From Anthoceros angustus (taxonomy: Eukaryota > Streptophyta > Anthocerotopsida > Anthocerotales > Anthocerotaceae): a DNA stretch of 64,000 nucleotides. Positions 1 to 12,131 of the stretch are shown piece by piece. The notes under the pieces were generated by a model. That model saw only the letters and a program-made list of their open reading frames with translations. It was not told where the DNA came from and ran no database searches. The translations under genes and the position numbers were made by a program. Numbering within the stretch: the first letter of the stretch is position 1; every line of letters starts with the position of its first letter. Location of the stretch: positions 20,383 to 84,382 of the forward strand of contig MU008233.1 in NCBI GenBank assembly GCA_010909165.1. Direction: 5' to 3'.

Positions 1-49
1 AATTTTTCTTGTACCCTCTTCTAGTCAACAAGAAAGTCAAGAGCTACAT

Positions 50-205
50 ACAAATGGCTCCCTACTGCATCACTCCTACATCCACCCGCAATTGCATCCT
101 CCACATCCTCTACATCCTCCCATCCTCCTACATCCTCATACAATGGCTACCTACCGCATCTTCCTACATCCTCCCGCGATTGCATCCTCCCGCATCCTCC
201 AGCCA
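50..205. repeat. C/T-rich degenerate minisatellite
   Basis: The stretch is built from variants of the word catcctcc, with a longer unit of roughly 90 bp that starts caatggct and recurs near 52 and 142. It can be read as an open frame but has no conserved protein features, so I treat it as simple repeat. Confidence 0.7.
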
Positions 206-612
206 AAAAGAACATTGATCAGAACTCCTAGTTCCTAGTTCACAGCCCGCATGGTGATATCGCACAGTCTTTTTGGTTCCAAACAATTTTGGGAGCGGTG
301 TGGGTGTCGTTGTGGGTGTCGTTTTGGTTGGATGGGGAAAGGCCCAATCATCTCGAATCAGAACCCTTGCTGAAGATTTCTCCCCCGGGTTTGTTTTGAT
401 TTATTTTCAAAATACCAAATTAAAAAAGATAAGGATTCACATGTCAATCTCTCTCCGAAACTTCGAAACCACAACGTTCCTTTTGTTCTGGGTACCCAAT
501 CGAAATTCGTCTGCATTTTTCTTCAAGGTGGTGTGGTCACACACAGTAGACTACCTGCCATCGTGCTCTATATAGATAGTCTGTTGTTACCTTTCGGGAA
601 CGGGACCGGAAC
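206..612. other. 5' flank of PPR copy A, no gene seen
   Basis: I see no conserved coding sequence here. A GT-rich patch at about 297-335 repeats the word gtgggtgtcgt. A TATA-like string at 569-575 lies about 40 bp before the first ATG of PPR copy A. The corresponding position upstream of copies D and E reads cgatagtcg-type sequence without a TATA string, so promoter function is only a guess. Confidence 0.4.
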
Positions 613-3550
613 GATGGTCACAGTATGGCAACCGGACCCGGTGTGGTCCCAACAAATTGGTGTATGTACAGGGATTCTACAAGGAGCTCCCGCTCATCTC
701 ACCGCAGGTAGTCGATCTCCGGCAAACAATCAATCCTCCAGGTGCAGCAGCAGTGTAAGAAGCCCAGCACGTCCACTTCCGACAAACCCTACGGGTGGGG
801 GCGTTGGTCGTTGCCAGGAACAGGAGCAGGAGCAATTGTGGCAACAATTTTTTGTGGATCCTACCATGTGGTGGGACAACAGACGAGATAAGAAGAGCTC
901 GCTTGACTTCCGGCGGGATCCGGCGAGGTCCTGTGGTTAAACAACATGTTCAAGCCAGCTTGGGTTGATGAGCACGTTTCCTTGGATATGCAGATGGGTC
1001 ATGGTGCCTCTCCTTCCGGGTCGAGCTCTCCGGATAATCCTGAACCTGGGAGGCGGAGTCGGACAGTCCAGGTCCAGCAGTCTAAGGAGCCCAGCACTTC
1101 ATCCGAGAGTGTGCGGGTGGGGACGAGATTCCAACGGATGGTCGTCGTCAGGAGCAGGAGCACTTGTGGCAACAATTTTTCTGGACCCTACCATGTGGTG
1201 GGACAACAGACGAGATAAGAAGAGCTGTTCGCCTGACTTCCGGCGTAAGGGGTCCGGCGAGGTGCTGTGGTTAAACAACATGTTTAAGCCAGCTTGGGTT
1301 GATGAGCAGCTCGTTTCCTTGGATATGCAGATGGGTCATGGTGCCTCCTTCCGAGTCCAGCTCCGGATAAGCCTGAACCTGGGAGGCGTGCAGGATCGGA
1401 AATGGCGTCGTACGGCTGAACCGTGAGCACGTTATGTCAGCAGGGAAGCTTGAGGCCGTTGGAGCCCTGGAATCTCTGGCGCAGACAGACTCTGTTTCTC
1501 AGTCTCTGTTTACACTGTGCTGAAACTGTGTACAGCTAAGAAGGATCTGGTTGTGGGGCGACGAGTTCATGATCTCACTGTCAAACTTGGGTACGAGTCG
1601 AATGCATACTTGGGGAACCATATCTTGCGCATGTATGCATGTGGAGGTAGGCTAGAGGAGGCCATGGATGTGTTCACCAGGGTGCAAACCAGATGCCTTC
1701 ATGTGGTCTTCCATAATCTCTGCACATGCTAAGCATGGGAAACCTAATGAGGCCATACAACTGTACCATGAGATGCGTAGGTCAGGAGTGAAGGCGATGC
1801 TCACGTCTTTGTAGCTGCCCTTCAAGCTTGTGCATTTGCCGCCGACTTGGAATCTGGCAGAAAAGTGCACTGTGATGTGGTGAGTGGCATTCTACTAACT
1901 TGTTTGTTGGCAACTGCCTGGTGGACATGTATGCAAAATGTGGCGAACTGAAAGATGCACGCCAGGTTTTTGACAGCATGGCCACAAAGGATGTGGTGAC
2001 ATGGAATGCCCTGATTCTGGGTATGCAGTGGTGAACTGAAAGATGCACGCCAGGTTTTTGACAGCATGAACACAAGGATGTGGTGACATGGAATGCCCTG
2101 ATTGCTGGGTATGCAGCTTGGCCAAGAGGCGCTTGTTGTATGGACAAATGGAGCAGGAGGGCCTCATTTTGGCTGACCATGTTACTTTTGCTTGCCTTCT
2201 GAAGGCCTGTGCAAGCACTGGTGCCTTACAGAAGGGCAGGCAGCTGCACTCAGATTGTCAAAGAGGACTTGACGACATACGGTGGGCACCTGCCTGGTGG
2301 ACATGTATGCAAAATGTGGTGAACTGGAAGATGCACGCCAGGTTTTTGACAGCATGGCCACAAAGGATGTGGTGACATGGAATGCCTGATTGCTGGGTAT
2401 GCACAGCAAGGACTCGGCCAAGAGGCGCTTGTGTATGGACAAATGGAGAGCGGGCCTCATTTTGGCTGACCATGTTACTTTTGCTTGCCTTCTGAAGGCC
2501 TGTGCACTGGTGCCTTACAGAAGGGCAGGCAGCTGCACTCAGATTGTGAAAGAGGACTGCTGGATAACGTGTGGGCACTGCCTGGTGGACATGTATGCAA
2601 AATGTGGTGAACTGGAAGACGCACGCCAGGTTTTTGACACCATGAACGCAAAGGATGTGGTGACATGGACCGCCCTGATATCTGGGTATGGTACTTGTGA
2701 TGAAGGTCACAAGGCACTAGCTTGTTTTGAGGAAATGTTAGTTGCCGGTATTCAGCCTGATGATGCTACTTTTACTTGCCTTCTAGTAGCATGCAGTCAT
2801 GAGGGACTGGTCAACGAGGGTCGCAAGCACTTTGATTCCATGGCTGAACAGCATGGCATCAAACCTACTATTGAGCATTACACTGCATGATTGATCTTCT
2901 TGGGCGTGCAGGCCATTTAGATGAGGCTGAGAAGATGCTATTATCATGTGAGGGCCAAAGTGTTGTGGGCTTGACTCTTGTTGAATGCCTGCAAAAGTCA
3001 CGGGGATATAGAGAGGGCGATGGTGTTTTGAAAGCATTGTTAGGCTGGACCTCAATGCACCCTGCATATGTGCTCATGGCCAATGCCTATGCAGATGCAG
3101 GTAGGTGGACCGATGTAGACAGGATTGAAACACAGAGAAGGGTAGCAGGAGCTAACAAGAAACCTGCAGTGGCGACCATTGAGGTGAATAGCAGGTACAT
3201 AGATTTGGTGGGAGAAAGGAGAGATATTGCGCTTAAGGTAGAGAGCACGAATGCACGTCTGAAGCAGGAAGGAGGCCACGTACCTCACACAAAGTTGGTG
3301 TTGAAGCCACTGTCTGAGAAGGAAAAGGAAGATGCGCTTTGTGGGCATGCTGAGAAGCTAGCTCTGGCGTTTGGTCTCTTGAACACCTGAGTGGGACACC
3401 TCTGGTGGTAACGAAGAATCTACGCATGTGCAGTGACTGCCACAGTTCCACGGAGATCATGTCAAGGCTTGAACAGAGACATTGTTGTAAGGGATGGGTA
3501 CCGTGCATCGATTCGCAGCTGGTTGTTGCAGTTGTAAAGGTCGACCGTGA
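613..3550 (+). pseudogene. PPR copy A: PDF-motif/PLS-PPR/DYW:KP-like protein, frame-broken
   Basis: This is a plant organellar PPR protein gene in pieces. From the ATG at 613 (MVTVWQPD) it encodes two OSB-type PDF motifs (about 830-930 and 1160-1275; WWDNRRDKK core, DFRR in the first and PDFRR in the second), a linker, then PPR motifs from about 1515. These include two modules with the [14 protein letters not shown] signature. The C-terminus follows: GRAGHLDEAEKMLLS (2907-2945), GANKKPAVATIEV (about 3150-3186), the HAEKLALAFGLL deaminase box (3346-3380), CSDCH (about 3413), and a final GRP stop at 3550. At least six small indels break the frame. Because genes elsewhere in the window show the same kind of break, sequence error is a real alternative to decay. 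The expected role is site-specific organelle RNA editing; substrate unknown. Confidence 0.75.
720..1390 (+). repeat. Tandem duplication of the PDF-motif exon region in copy A
   Basis: Two units of about 340 bp (roughly 720-1045 and 1062-1390) each run from a VQVQQ/LQVQQ-like stretch through the WWDNRRDKK core to the MQMGHGAS linker. The second unit lacks the MVTVWQPD start. OSB proteins also commonly carry several PDF motifs, so repetition fits that family. Confidence 0.65.
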
Positions 3551-5333
3551 GAACAACGGTGGAAGTGCTCAATTGTATACGCCAGTATTGCTTGGGGTGA
3601 TGTGTGTTGGTTAAACAAACGATCGGAGTGTGTGGAGGGTATTTTAAAAAAATGCTGCATTTGAAGGACATGAGCCTTATCAAATCTAAGATAATCGAGG
3701 TGATATGCCTGAAACTTTTAGAAGTTTGTTTGTGATGTAGTCCTGGTTTAGGGTCAAATCGGGCACAAAGCAGGATCAGTTGCGCTCCATGAGGCTACAG
3801 ATCTTGGGTATCTGCACAGCCTATGGAGGCTAAGACGATCATCGCAGTGGCCTCTATAGAGCCACACTCCGAAAGAAAACTGCAAATCGTGGATAGTTCG
3901 TGATATGTGCAAAATTTGTGTACGCTTGAAAGCAAACAGACTGGAACGAAACTGTAACCCGTCACGCTCCTGACCTAACTTAAAACGCATCCTCGTGTGC
4001 ACATTGCGGACGGAGTTCTTGCTGTGATTGGTTGTTCTAGAATGCATAATCCGATGGAGGTTAGAAGCTGGGCGTGGGACCACGGCATTTGCCACCTTTT
4101 CGTCGTGATCGACGTTGAGGCCGGATATCGTGCCCGCCTCCTTCCAGAAACGGCTTTGGTTGATACTTGTTACCATGGCTGAGCCTTTCCATGATTTTGA
4201 ATCCTCTCCTCACTTCAATGGCTTAAATGTCGAGAACCATTTTCTGTGAAGCTGGGAGTGCTTGGGATCGGCGAACATTGTACACAATTGCAATGCCCGA
4301 GCTGCCCGTTTGGTAGCGAGAGACAAACGTATGCTCAAAGTCTCAATTGAGACGGTCATTATTAACCATGTCCAACCCTGAGCGTACATACATACTGCAG
4401 ATGGTCCTCCAAACTGAGTGCCCATTCCTCGAAGTAATGCACCATTTATGCATTCGGCCGGTCATCCACCAGTTCCAGGTGTTGATGCTTGTTAAGAGGC
4501 CATGCTATAGCTTCTTTTCCGATCCTCCTGCCTCCTGCCCCAGATCGCGGCCAGGCATAGAGGCGAATATGCAGGTATAGAAGGCATCGTGTTTCATGAA
4601 GGCAATGAGGGCATCGACTTCCATGGCGAGGCTTAGAAATTAGGTGAGGTTGGAGGTTTCACCTCTCCATTATCGGGCAAGTGTGGATTAAATACAATGT
4701 ACAATAGAAAGTACAAGTGTTTGTGGGTAGAAGTGGTTATGGTTGTAATCAATATGACCGATAACTAAATAAAGTAACTATCAACCTTATGAATTAATTA
4801 ATTATTAAGTCTAGGATTTCTAGGCCTAATGAATAATCCCCAATTAATAAAGGTTTCATCCCCACTCACTATGAAGTAGGGAAATGAGCTAGATAATTAT
4901 CCTAATATAACCTAGACTCACTAGCAAAAGTTGGTGAAGCAAATGAAAAGCCAACATAAATTGAATTAAATGGATTTGTAAATGAAAGCACCAAATAAGG
5001 AAAATAGGCTTAAATACGGGAAAATCTTGTAGATAGGAAAATGCCCTTATCCGAATCTCACATGCTTATAACCCTCACCATCTTGTGTGTTTTTTCTCAT
5101 TCTCACAAATGTGGTACATGGCCTAATGTATGTAAGTCAGCAATGCATGGGTGCACACAAGTGGCAAAGCTTGCTGTGATACAAGCACACCCACTCACAG
5201 AAAACCTATCTAAGGATGGCATGCCTGCTCATGGAGGGAGCATAAGAGCATAGGGCCCTATGGAAGCATAAGAGCATAGGGTTCTAGATATTGAGCCTTC
5301 ATTAGTATAAATTTGCACATCATGAAGTTTTGT

Positions 5334-5400
5334 TGCTCGTGGAGTTGGTGAAGTGGTAAAACTCCGCAAGAATCATAGGTGCAGTTCGACATTTAAGTTG
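5334..5400 (+). repeat. tRNA-like (SINE-like) Pol III promoter unit, spacer 1
   Basis: The string tggtgaagtgg fits the Pol III A-box consensus, and a degraded B-box (gcagttcgac) follows about 40 bp later. It is the counterpart of the better preserved unit at 14180-14247. It is too degraded to be a functional tRNA. Confidence 0.4.
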
Positions 5401-5773
5401 CCTTTTATACTACTGTTGAGTATCTTTGAGAACCTGCCACCACATGCACTGCACCATACAGGTAAATTCCACATAGACCAAACCATGACGAGGCTAATTT
5501 TATACAGTTAAGTTGAGTATCTGGTGGGTGCATGCTACACACATGCACTGCACCATACCTAGAGGTAAATTCGTCATATAGACCACCATGTGGAATGACC
5601 CATGCTCCGAGATATCGAATCATGTTTTGGGATTGTCAGAACTTAGTCCAAAGATTCTCAAGTGGTTAGATAATCCTCACTGAATGCCCATAAACCGAGC
5701 ATCAAGTCATGGGTTTTGCAGCGAATCTTGGTCCAGATTCTCAAAGTGGGTTTGTATAATCCACGGTCAAATA

Positions 5774-5920
5774 TTATGGTGTTATTTAGATGATGATCTT
5801 TCATGCACCCACATATGAATAAGGTTAAAGACTAAGGCATGAATTTGAAATGAAAGATGTGGGTGAGTTGAAATTTGTCTTGTGTCAAGTCCTTCTGGAG
5901 ATATAGAGATACGATCTACC
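5774..5920 (+). mobile_element. Ty1/copia reverse transcriptase fragment, spacer 1
   Basis: This is a decayed version of the fragment at 14745-14909. The NKVKD and HEFEMKDVGEL portions are readable, but the VDD catalytic region is broken by indels. Confidence 0.5.
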
Positions 5921-6093
5921 AGTTGTGGAACTAGCCACCCCACTCCCTGCACCATCTTTTGAATTAAGGGTCACCATGTATCACTTTTTATTCCTAAAAG
6001 GTCCAAGGACCTTCTAAGGCCTCGAATACAGTTTCGAGGTCCAGACTAATTATTCGTGAAAGTAAGTGCAATGAACAAGGACAATTTTTGGTA

Positions 6094-6102
6094 TAAAAGG
6101 CC
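6094..6102 (+). promoter_or_regulatory. TATA-box candidate conserved between spacers (copy 1)
   Basis: The string tataaaagg is preserved exactly in both spacers (here and at 15115), within a block (aatttttggtataaaaggcc) that has almost no indels although the surroundings differ. An ATG lies about 35 bp downstream, but no convincing gene follows. It may be an old LTR promoter. Confidence 0.3.
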
Positions 6103-7190
6103 TTTGCCTCGATATTTACACTCCATCACCAAACATGAAAAATGAAAAAACGCTCAAACCGAGCTGGGGAATAGGCACTGGTGGACTTCACATATGGGCA
6201 TCACAACACGAACCAATATGCATTATAAAGATACCACACTAGCTCTTACCTCATATGACAAAAGGCCATTGCACAATTCAAAATCCAAGGCCATAGGCTG
6301 ACGATCAAGAATAACGAAATTTAAGAATATGCCAACATTGCAATCTTGAGGAGATTGACCAAGCACACATCTTTTACAAGTAAAATTTAAATCTTGGTCC
6401 AAAAGCTAATAATTTTTGAGCAAATTCTTGACAAAGGCCAAACCTCAGGGTCATTGTGGGAAGGTGGCTTGCCATTTATCTTAAGACAGAGAACCATTTG
6501 GCTGTTGCCAAAAAGCATGAGGCTTCATGTTGCATTGCTAACCAACACACCATCATAGAGGTCAAAGTCTCCTTGATGTCTTTCCTGTGCAATGAAGAAG
6601 AATTTGCATCTCGGTAAATTTTCCCATGGAGGAAGGAGATACACATGGACACAGTCTTCACCTATCGTCTGTGGCCTCACTTATCTCCCTTTCAATTTTA
6701 ACCTCTCGACATGAGCTTGAGTTTTCAAACTTGCCGGAAGCTTCTATGATTTCTACTTGGCCAGCAAAATCAACTTCAAATTCTAAACCTAGTCCACTCT
6801 ATCTGGAAGGCCAATCACCAACCATAAAACATAACTGACCATGCTCAACATCCACTGCCTTGTATTGTAGTCCTCTAATTGCAGAAAAACCATAATTGAG
6901 ATTCAAATATCGTTGAGATGTTAGTCTCCACAACTTTTTTCTTGAAGTTCCATCAGAGCCTGACATTATGTTGTAAAATGACAACATCGACACTGGGAAC
7001 CGGTGGTCCGTCTTGGTGAACGTATGGTCCCATCACTTCGCGAGGAATGCGCGCTCAGATCTGAGGGGACTAGCCTCATATGTATGCTCCTGTGTCCGTT
7101 GGGACAGGAAGAGGTTAACCAAACACATCACCCCGAAAAGAAAATGCAATATCCGGCTATACAATTGAGCTCTGGTAGTCCACCATATTC

Positions 7191-9953
7191 TCACGGTCGA
7201 CCTTACAACTGCAACAACCATCTGCGAATCGATGCACACGGTACCCATCCCTTACAACAATGTCTCTGTGTTCAAGCCTTGACATGATCTCCGTGGAACT
7301 GTGGCAGTCACTGCACATGCGTAGATTCTTCGTTACCACCAGAGGTGTCCCACTCGGAGTGTTCAAGAGACCAAACGCCAGAGCTAGCTTCTCAGCATGC
7401 CCACAAAGCGCATCTTCCTTTTCCTTCTCACAGTGGCTTCAACACCAACTTTGTGAGGTACGTGGCCTCCTTCCTGCTTCAGACGTGCATTCTCTCTACC
7501 TTGCGCAATATCCTCTCTCCCACCAGAAATCTATGTACCTGCTTATTCACCTCAATGGTCGCCACTGCAGGTTTCTTGTTAGCTCCTGCTACCCTTCTCT
7601 GTGTTTCAATCCTGTCTACATCACTCCACCTACCAGCATCTGCGTAGGCATTGGCCATGAGCACATATGGGTGCATTCTGAGGGTCAACAATGCTTTCAA
7701 AACACCACCGCCTCTCTCTATATCCCGTGACTTTTGCAGGCATTCAACAAAGTCAAATACAACATTACTTTGGCCCTCACATGATAAATAGCATCTTCTC
7801 TGCCTCATCTAAATGGCCTGCACGCCCAAGAAGATCAATCATGCAGTGTAATGCTGTAGGTTTGATGCCATGCTGTTCAGCCATGGAATCAAAGTGCTTG
7901 ACCCTCATCAACCAGTCCCTCATGACTGCATACCAGAAGGCAAGTAAAGTAGCATCCATCAGGCTGAATACCGGCAACCAACATCTCCTCAAAACAAGCT
8001 AGTGCCTTGTGACATCATCACAAGTACCATACCCAGATATCAGGGCATTCCATGTCACCACATCCTTTGTTCATGCTGTCAAATGCATCATCCAGTTCAC
8101 CACATTTTGCATACATGTCCACCAGGCAGGTGCCCAACACTGTTATCCAGCAGTCCTTTCCACAATCTGAGAGTGCAGCTGCCTGCCCTTCTGTAAGGCA
8201 GTGCTTCCACAGGCCTTCAGAAGGCAAGCAAAAGTAACATGTCAGAAAAAAGGCCTCGCCTCCATTTGTCCATACACAAAGCGCCTCTAAGTCCTTGCTG
8301 TGCATACCCAGCAATCAGGGCGGTCCATGTCACCACATCCTTTGGCATGCTGTCAAAACCTGGCGCATCTTCCAGTTCACCACATTTTGCATACATGTCC
8401 ACCAGGCAGGTGCCCACCACTATGTCATCCAGCAGTCCTCTTGACAATCTGTGAGTGTGCCTGCCCTTCTGTAAGGCACCAGTGCTTGCACAGGCCTTCA
8501 GAAGGCAAGCAAAAGTAACATGGTCAGCCAAAAGGCCCTCGCTCCATTTGTCCATACAACAAGCCTCTTGGCCGAGTCCTTGCTGTGCATACCCAGAATC
8601 AGCGCATTCCATGTCCCAGCCTCTTTGTCGCTGCTGTGCAATTCACCACAGCATACCCAGATATCAGGGCAGTCCATGTCACCACATCTTTGTGCATACT
8701 GTCAAAAACCTGCATCTTCCAGTTCACCACATTTTGCATACATGTCCAGGCAGGTGCCCACCACGTCATCCAGCAGTCCTCTTCGACAATCTGTGAGTGC
8801 AGCTGCCTCTTCTGTAAGGCACCAGTGCTTCCACAGGCCTTCAGAAGGCAAGCAAAAGTAACATGGTCAGCCAAAATCAGGCCCTCCTGCTCCATTTGTC
8901 CATACACAAGCGCCTCTGTCAAGTCCTTGCTGTGCATACCCAGCAATCAGGGCATTCCATGTCACCACATCCTTTGTGCCATGCTGTCAAAAACCTGGCG
9001 TGCATCTTCCAGTTCACCACATTTTGCATACATGTCCACCAGGCAGTTGCCCAACACAGCATCCAGCAGTCTTCGAATCTGAGAGTGCAGCTGCCTGCCC
9101 TTCTGTAAGGCACCAGTGCTTGCACAGGCCTTCAGAAGGCAAGCAAAAGTAACATGGTCAGCCAAAATGAGGCCCTCCTGCTCCATTTGTCCATACACAA
9201 CAAGCGCCTCTGTGAGTCCTTGCTGCATACCCAGCAATCAGGGCATTCCATGTCACCACATCCTTTGTGGCCATGCTCAAAAACCTGGCGTGCATCTTTC
9301 ATGTTGCCACATTTTGCATACATGTCCACAAGGCTGTTGCCAACAAACAAGTTAGAAGCAATGCCACTGTGAACCACATCACCGTGCACTTTTCTGCCAG
9401 ATTCCAAGTCAGCGGCAAATGCACAAGCTTGAAGGGCAGCTACAAAGACGTGAGCATCCGCCTTCACTCCTGACCTACGCATCTCATGGTACAGTTGTAT
9501 GGCCTCATTAGGTTTCCCATGCTTAGCGTATGCGGAGATTATGGAAGACCACATGAAGGCATCTGGTTTGCCCACCCTGGTGAGCACATCCATGGCCTCC
9601 TCTAGCCTACCTCCACATGCATACATGCGCAAGATATGGTTCCCCACGTAAGCATGAGACGCGTACCCAAGTTTGACACTGAGATCATGAACCCGTCGCC
9701 CCACAACCAAATCCTTCTTAGCTGTACATAGTTTCAGCACAGTGCAAACAAGAGACAGAGAAAGAGTGGAGTCTGCCTGCGCCAGAGATTCCAGGGCTCC
9801 AACGGCCTCAGAAAGCTTCCCCTGCTGACATAACGTGCTCACGGTTCCAGCCGTTACGACGCCCATTTCCTGATCCAGGTTCAGGCTTATCCGGAGAGCT
9901 CGACTTGGAAGGAGAGGCACCATGACCCATCTGCATATCCAAGGAAACGAGCG
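7191..9953 (-). pseudogene. PPR copy B: PLS-PPR/DYW:KP-like, 5' truncated, partly frame-broken
   Basis: Reading leftward, an intact 5' part (9923-9132) covers MVPLLPSRALRISLNL, the LSEAVGALESLAQ linker, and PPR motifs through [21 protein letters not shown]. Four copies of the P-L-S module follow (L motifs near 9150, 8860, 8510 and 8230), each broken by indels. The C-terminal part has GANKKPAVATIEV (about 7590-7550), an HAEK-type deaminase box, MCSDCH, and the GRP stop at 7191. The PDF motif is absent because homology to copies A, D and E stops at the B/C junction near 9953, so the native start may be lost. Four modules is the largest number in the window. The role would be organelle RNA editing; decay and sequence error cannot be separated. 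Confidence 0.75.
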
Positions 9954-9970
9954 TCGCTGGAACCGTGAGC
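9940..9970. other. Head-to-head junction of PPR copies B and C
   Basis: Copy B (minus) and copy C (plus) meet here with essentially no intervening DNA. The B side ends in the SLDMQMGHGA linker codons and the C side starts at the sequence corresponding to the region just before LSEAVGALESLAQ. Neither copy keeps the PDF exon or an upstream promoter. An inverted duplication or assembly joint is the simplest reading. Confidence 0.6.
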
Positions 9971-12131
9971 ACGTTATGTCAGCAGGGAAGCTTTCTGAGG
10001 CCGTTGGAGCCCTGGAATCTCTGGCGCAGACAGACTCTGCTATTTCTCAGTCTCTGTTTGCACTGTGCTGAAACTGTGTACAGCTAAGAAGGATTTGGTT
10101 GTGGCGAGGGGTTCATGATCTCAGTGTCAAACTTGGGTACGAGTCAAATGCATACTTGGGGAACCATATCTTGCGCATGTATGCATGTGGAGGTAGGCTA
10201 GAGGAGGCCATGGATGTGTTCACCAGGGTGGGGAAACCGGATGCCTTCATGTGGTCTTCCATAATCCGCATACGCTAAGCATGGGAAACCTAATGAGGCC
10301 ATACAACTGTACCATGAGATGCGTAGGTCAGGAGTGAAGGCGATGCACGTCTTTGTAGCTGCCCTTCAAGCTTGTGCTGCCGACTTGGAATCTGGCAGAA
10401 AAGTGCACGGTGATGTGGTGCAGAGTGGCATTGCTACTAACATGTTTGTTGGCAACTGCCTTGTGGACATGTATGCAAAATGTGGCAGAATGAAAGATGC
10501 ACGCCAGGTTTTTGACAGCATGGCCACAAAGGATGTGGTGACATGGAATGCCCTGATTGCTGGGTATGCACAGCAAGGTGAACTGAAAGATGCCCGCCAG
10601 GTCTTTGACAGCATGGACACGAAGGACGTGGTGACATGGACCGCCCTGATTGCTGGGTATGAACAGCAAGGTCTTGGCCAAGAGGCGCTTGTTGTGTATG
10701 GTCAAATGGAGCAGGAGGGCCTCATTTTGGCTGACCATGTTACTTTTTGTTGCCTTCTGAAGGCCTGTGCAAGCACTGGCGCCTTACAGAAGGGCAGGCA
10801 GCTGCACTCACAGATTGTCAAAGGAGGACTGTTGGACGACATACTGGTGGGCACCTGCCTGGTGGACATGTATGCAAAATGTGGTGAACTGGAAGACGCA
10901 CGCCAGGTTTTTGACAGCATGAACATCAAGGATGTGGTGACATGGACCGTCCTGATTGGTGGGTATGCACAGCAAGGACTTGGCCAAGAGGCGCTTGTCG
11001 TGTACGGTCAAATGGAGGAGGCGGGCCTCATTTTGGCTGACCATGTTACTTTTGCTTGCCTTCTGAAGGCCTGTGGAAGCGCTGGTGCCTTACAGAAGGG
11101 AAGGCATCTACATTCTCAGATTGTGGAACGAGAACTGCTGGATAACTTTGTGCTGGGCACCTGCCTGGTGGACATGTATGCAAAATGTGGTGAAATGGAC
11201 GATGCATGCCAGGTTTTTGACAGCATGCACACAAAGGATGTGGTTACATGGACCGCCCTAATTGCTGGGTATGGTACTTGCGATGATGGTCAGAAGGCAC
11301 TAGCTTGTTTTGAGGAAATGTTAGTTGCCGGCATTCAGCCTGATGATGCTACTTTTACTTGCCTTCTAGTAGCATGCAGTCATGAGGGACTGGTTGATGA
11401 GGGTCGCAAGCACTTTGATTCCATGGCCGAACAGCATGGCATCAAGCCTACTAGAGAGCATTACCACTGCATGATTGATCTTTTTGGGCGTGCAGGCCAT
11501 CTAGATGAGGCAGAGAAGATGCTATTATCATGATAAAGTGTTGTGGGCTGACGTCTTGTTGAATGCCTGCAAAAGTCACGGGGATATAGAGAGGGCGATG
11601 GTGTTTTGAAAGCATTGTTAGCTGGACCTCAGAGGCGCCTGCATATGTGCTCATGGCCAATGCCTATGCAGATGCAGGTAGGTGGACCGATGTAGACAGG
11701 ATTGAAACACAGAGAAGGGTAGCAGGAGCTAACAAGAAACCTGCAGTGGCGACCATTGAGGTGAATAAGCAGGTACATAGATTTCTGGTGGGAGGGAGAA
11801 GATTGCGCTTAAGGTGAGATCCAAGAATGCTCGTGTGAAACAGGAAGGAGGCCACGTACCTCAAACAAAATTGGTGTTGAAGTCACTGTCGGAGAAGGAA
11901 AAGGAGGATGCGCTTTGTGGGCATGCTGAGAAGTTAGCTCTGGCGTTTGGTCTCTTGAACACTCCGACTGGGACACCTCTGGTGGTAACGAAGAATCTAC
12001 GTATGTGCAGCGACTGCCACAGTTCCACAGAAATCATGTCAAGGCTTGAACACAGAGACATTGTAGTAAGGGATGGGTACCGTGTGCATCGATTCGCAGA
12101 TGGTTGTTGCAGTTGTAAAGGTCGACCGTGA
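9960..12131 (+). CDS. PPR copy C: PLS-PPR/DYW:KP-like protein, best preserved array, 5' truncated
   Basis: A continuous frame of 404 codons (10319-11533) encodes about twelve consecutive PPR motifs. They begin with an L-type motif (HVFVAALQACA), continue in S-P-L order with [20 protein letters not shown] and [13 protein letters not shown] signatures, and end with the L2/S2-like pair (PDDATFTCLLVACSHEGL, HCMIDLFGRAGHLDEAEK). After a break at 11533 the E-like segment continues out of frame with KKPAVATIEVNKQVHRF (about 11738-11790). A second open stretch (11814-12131) holds HAEKLALAFGLL, MCSDCH and the terminal CCSCKGRP. His-Ala-Glu plus the two CxxC pairs match the DYW deaminase zinc site. The 5' end lacks the PDF exon seen in A, D and E and has breaks near 10110-10280. 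Likely function: mitochondrial or plastid transcript editing. The true start is uncertain. Confidence 0.75.

Larger units (their letters stand above)
3551..7190. repeat. Segmental duplication spacer, copy 1
   Basis: This spacer between PPR copies A and B matches 12132-16397 between copies C and D along its whole length and in the same orientation. It is about 630 bp shorter, and the difference comes from many losses of 1-15 bp rather than one large deletion. It contains no intact gene. Recognisable content is a tRNA-like unit, a copia reverse transcriptase scrap, a TATA segment and a minus-strand coding-like patch, each listed separately or under spacer 2. Confidence 0.85.

Noticed and set aside
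613-3550. Idea that the PPR copies are organelle DNA inserted in the nucleus
   Set aside because: DYW-class PPR proteins are nuclear-encoded, and the flanks hold nuclear transposons with no organelle genes nearby.
10319-11533. Copy C taken as a complete short P-class PPR protein ending at 11533
   Set aside because: Homology continues out of frame through the KPAVA and deaminase boxes to the GRP stop at 12131, so the stop reflects a frame break.
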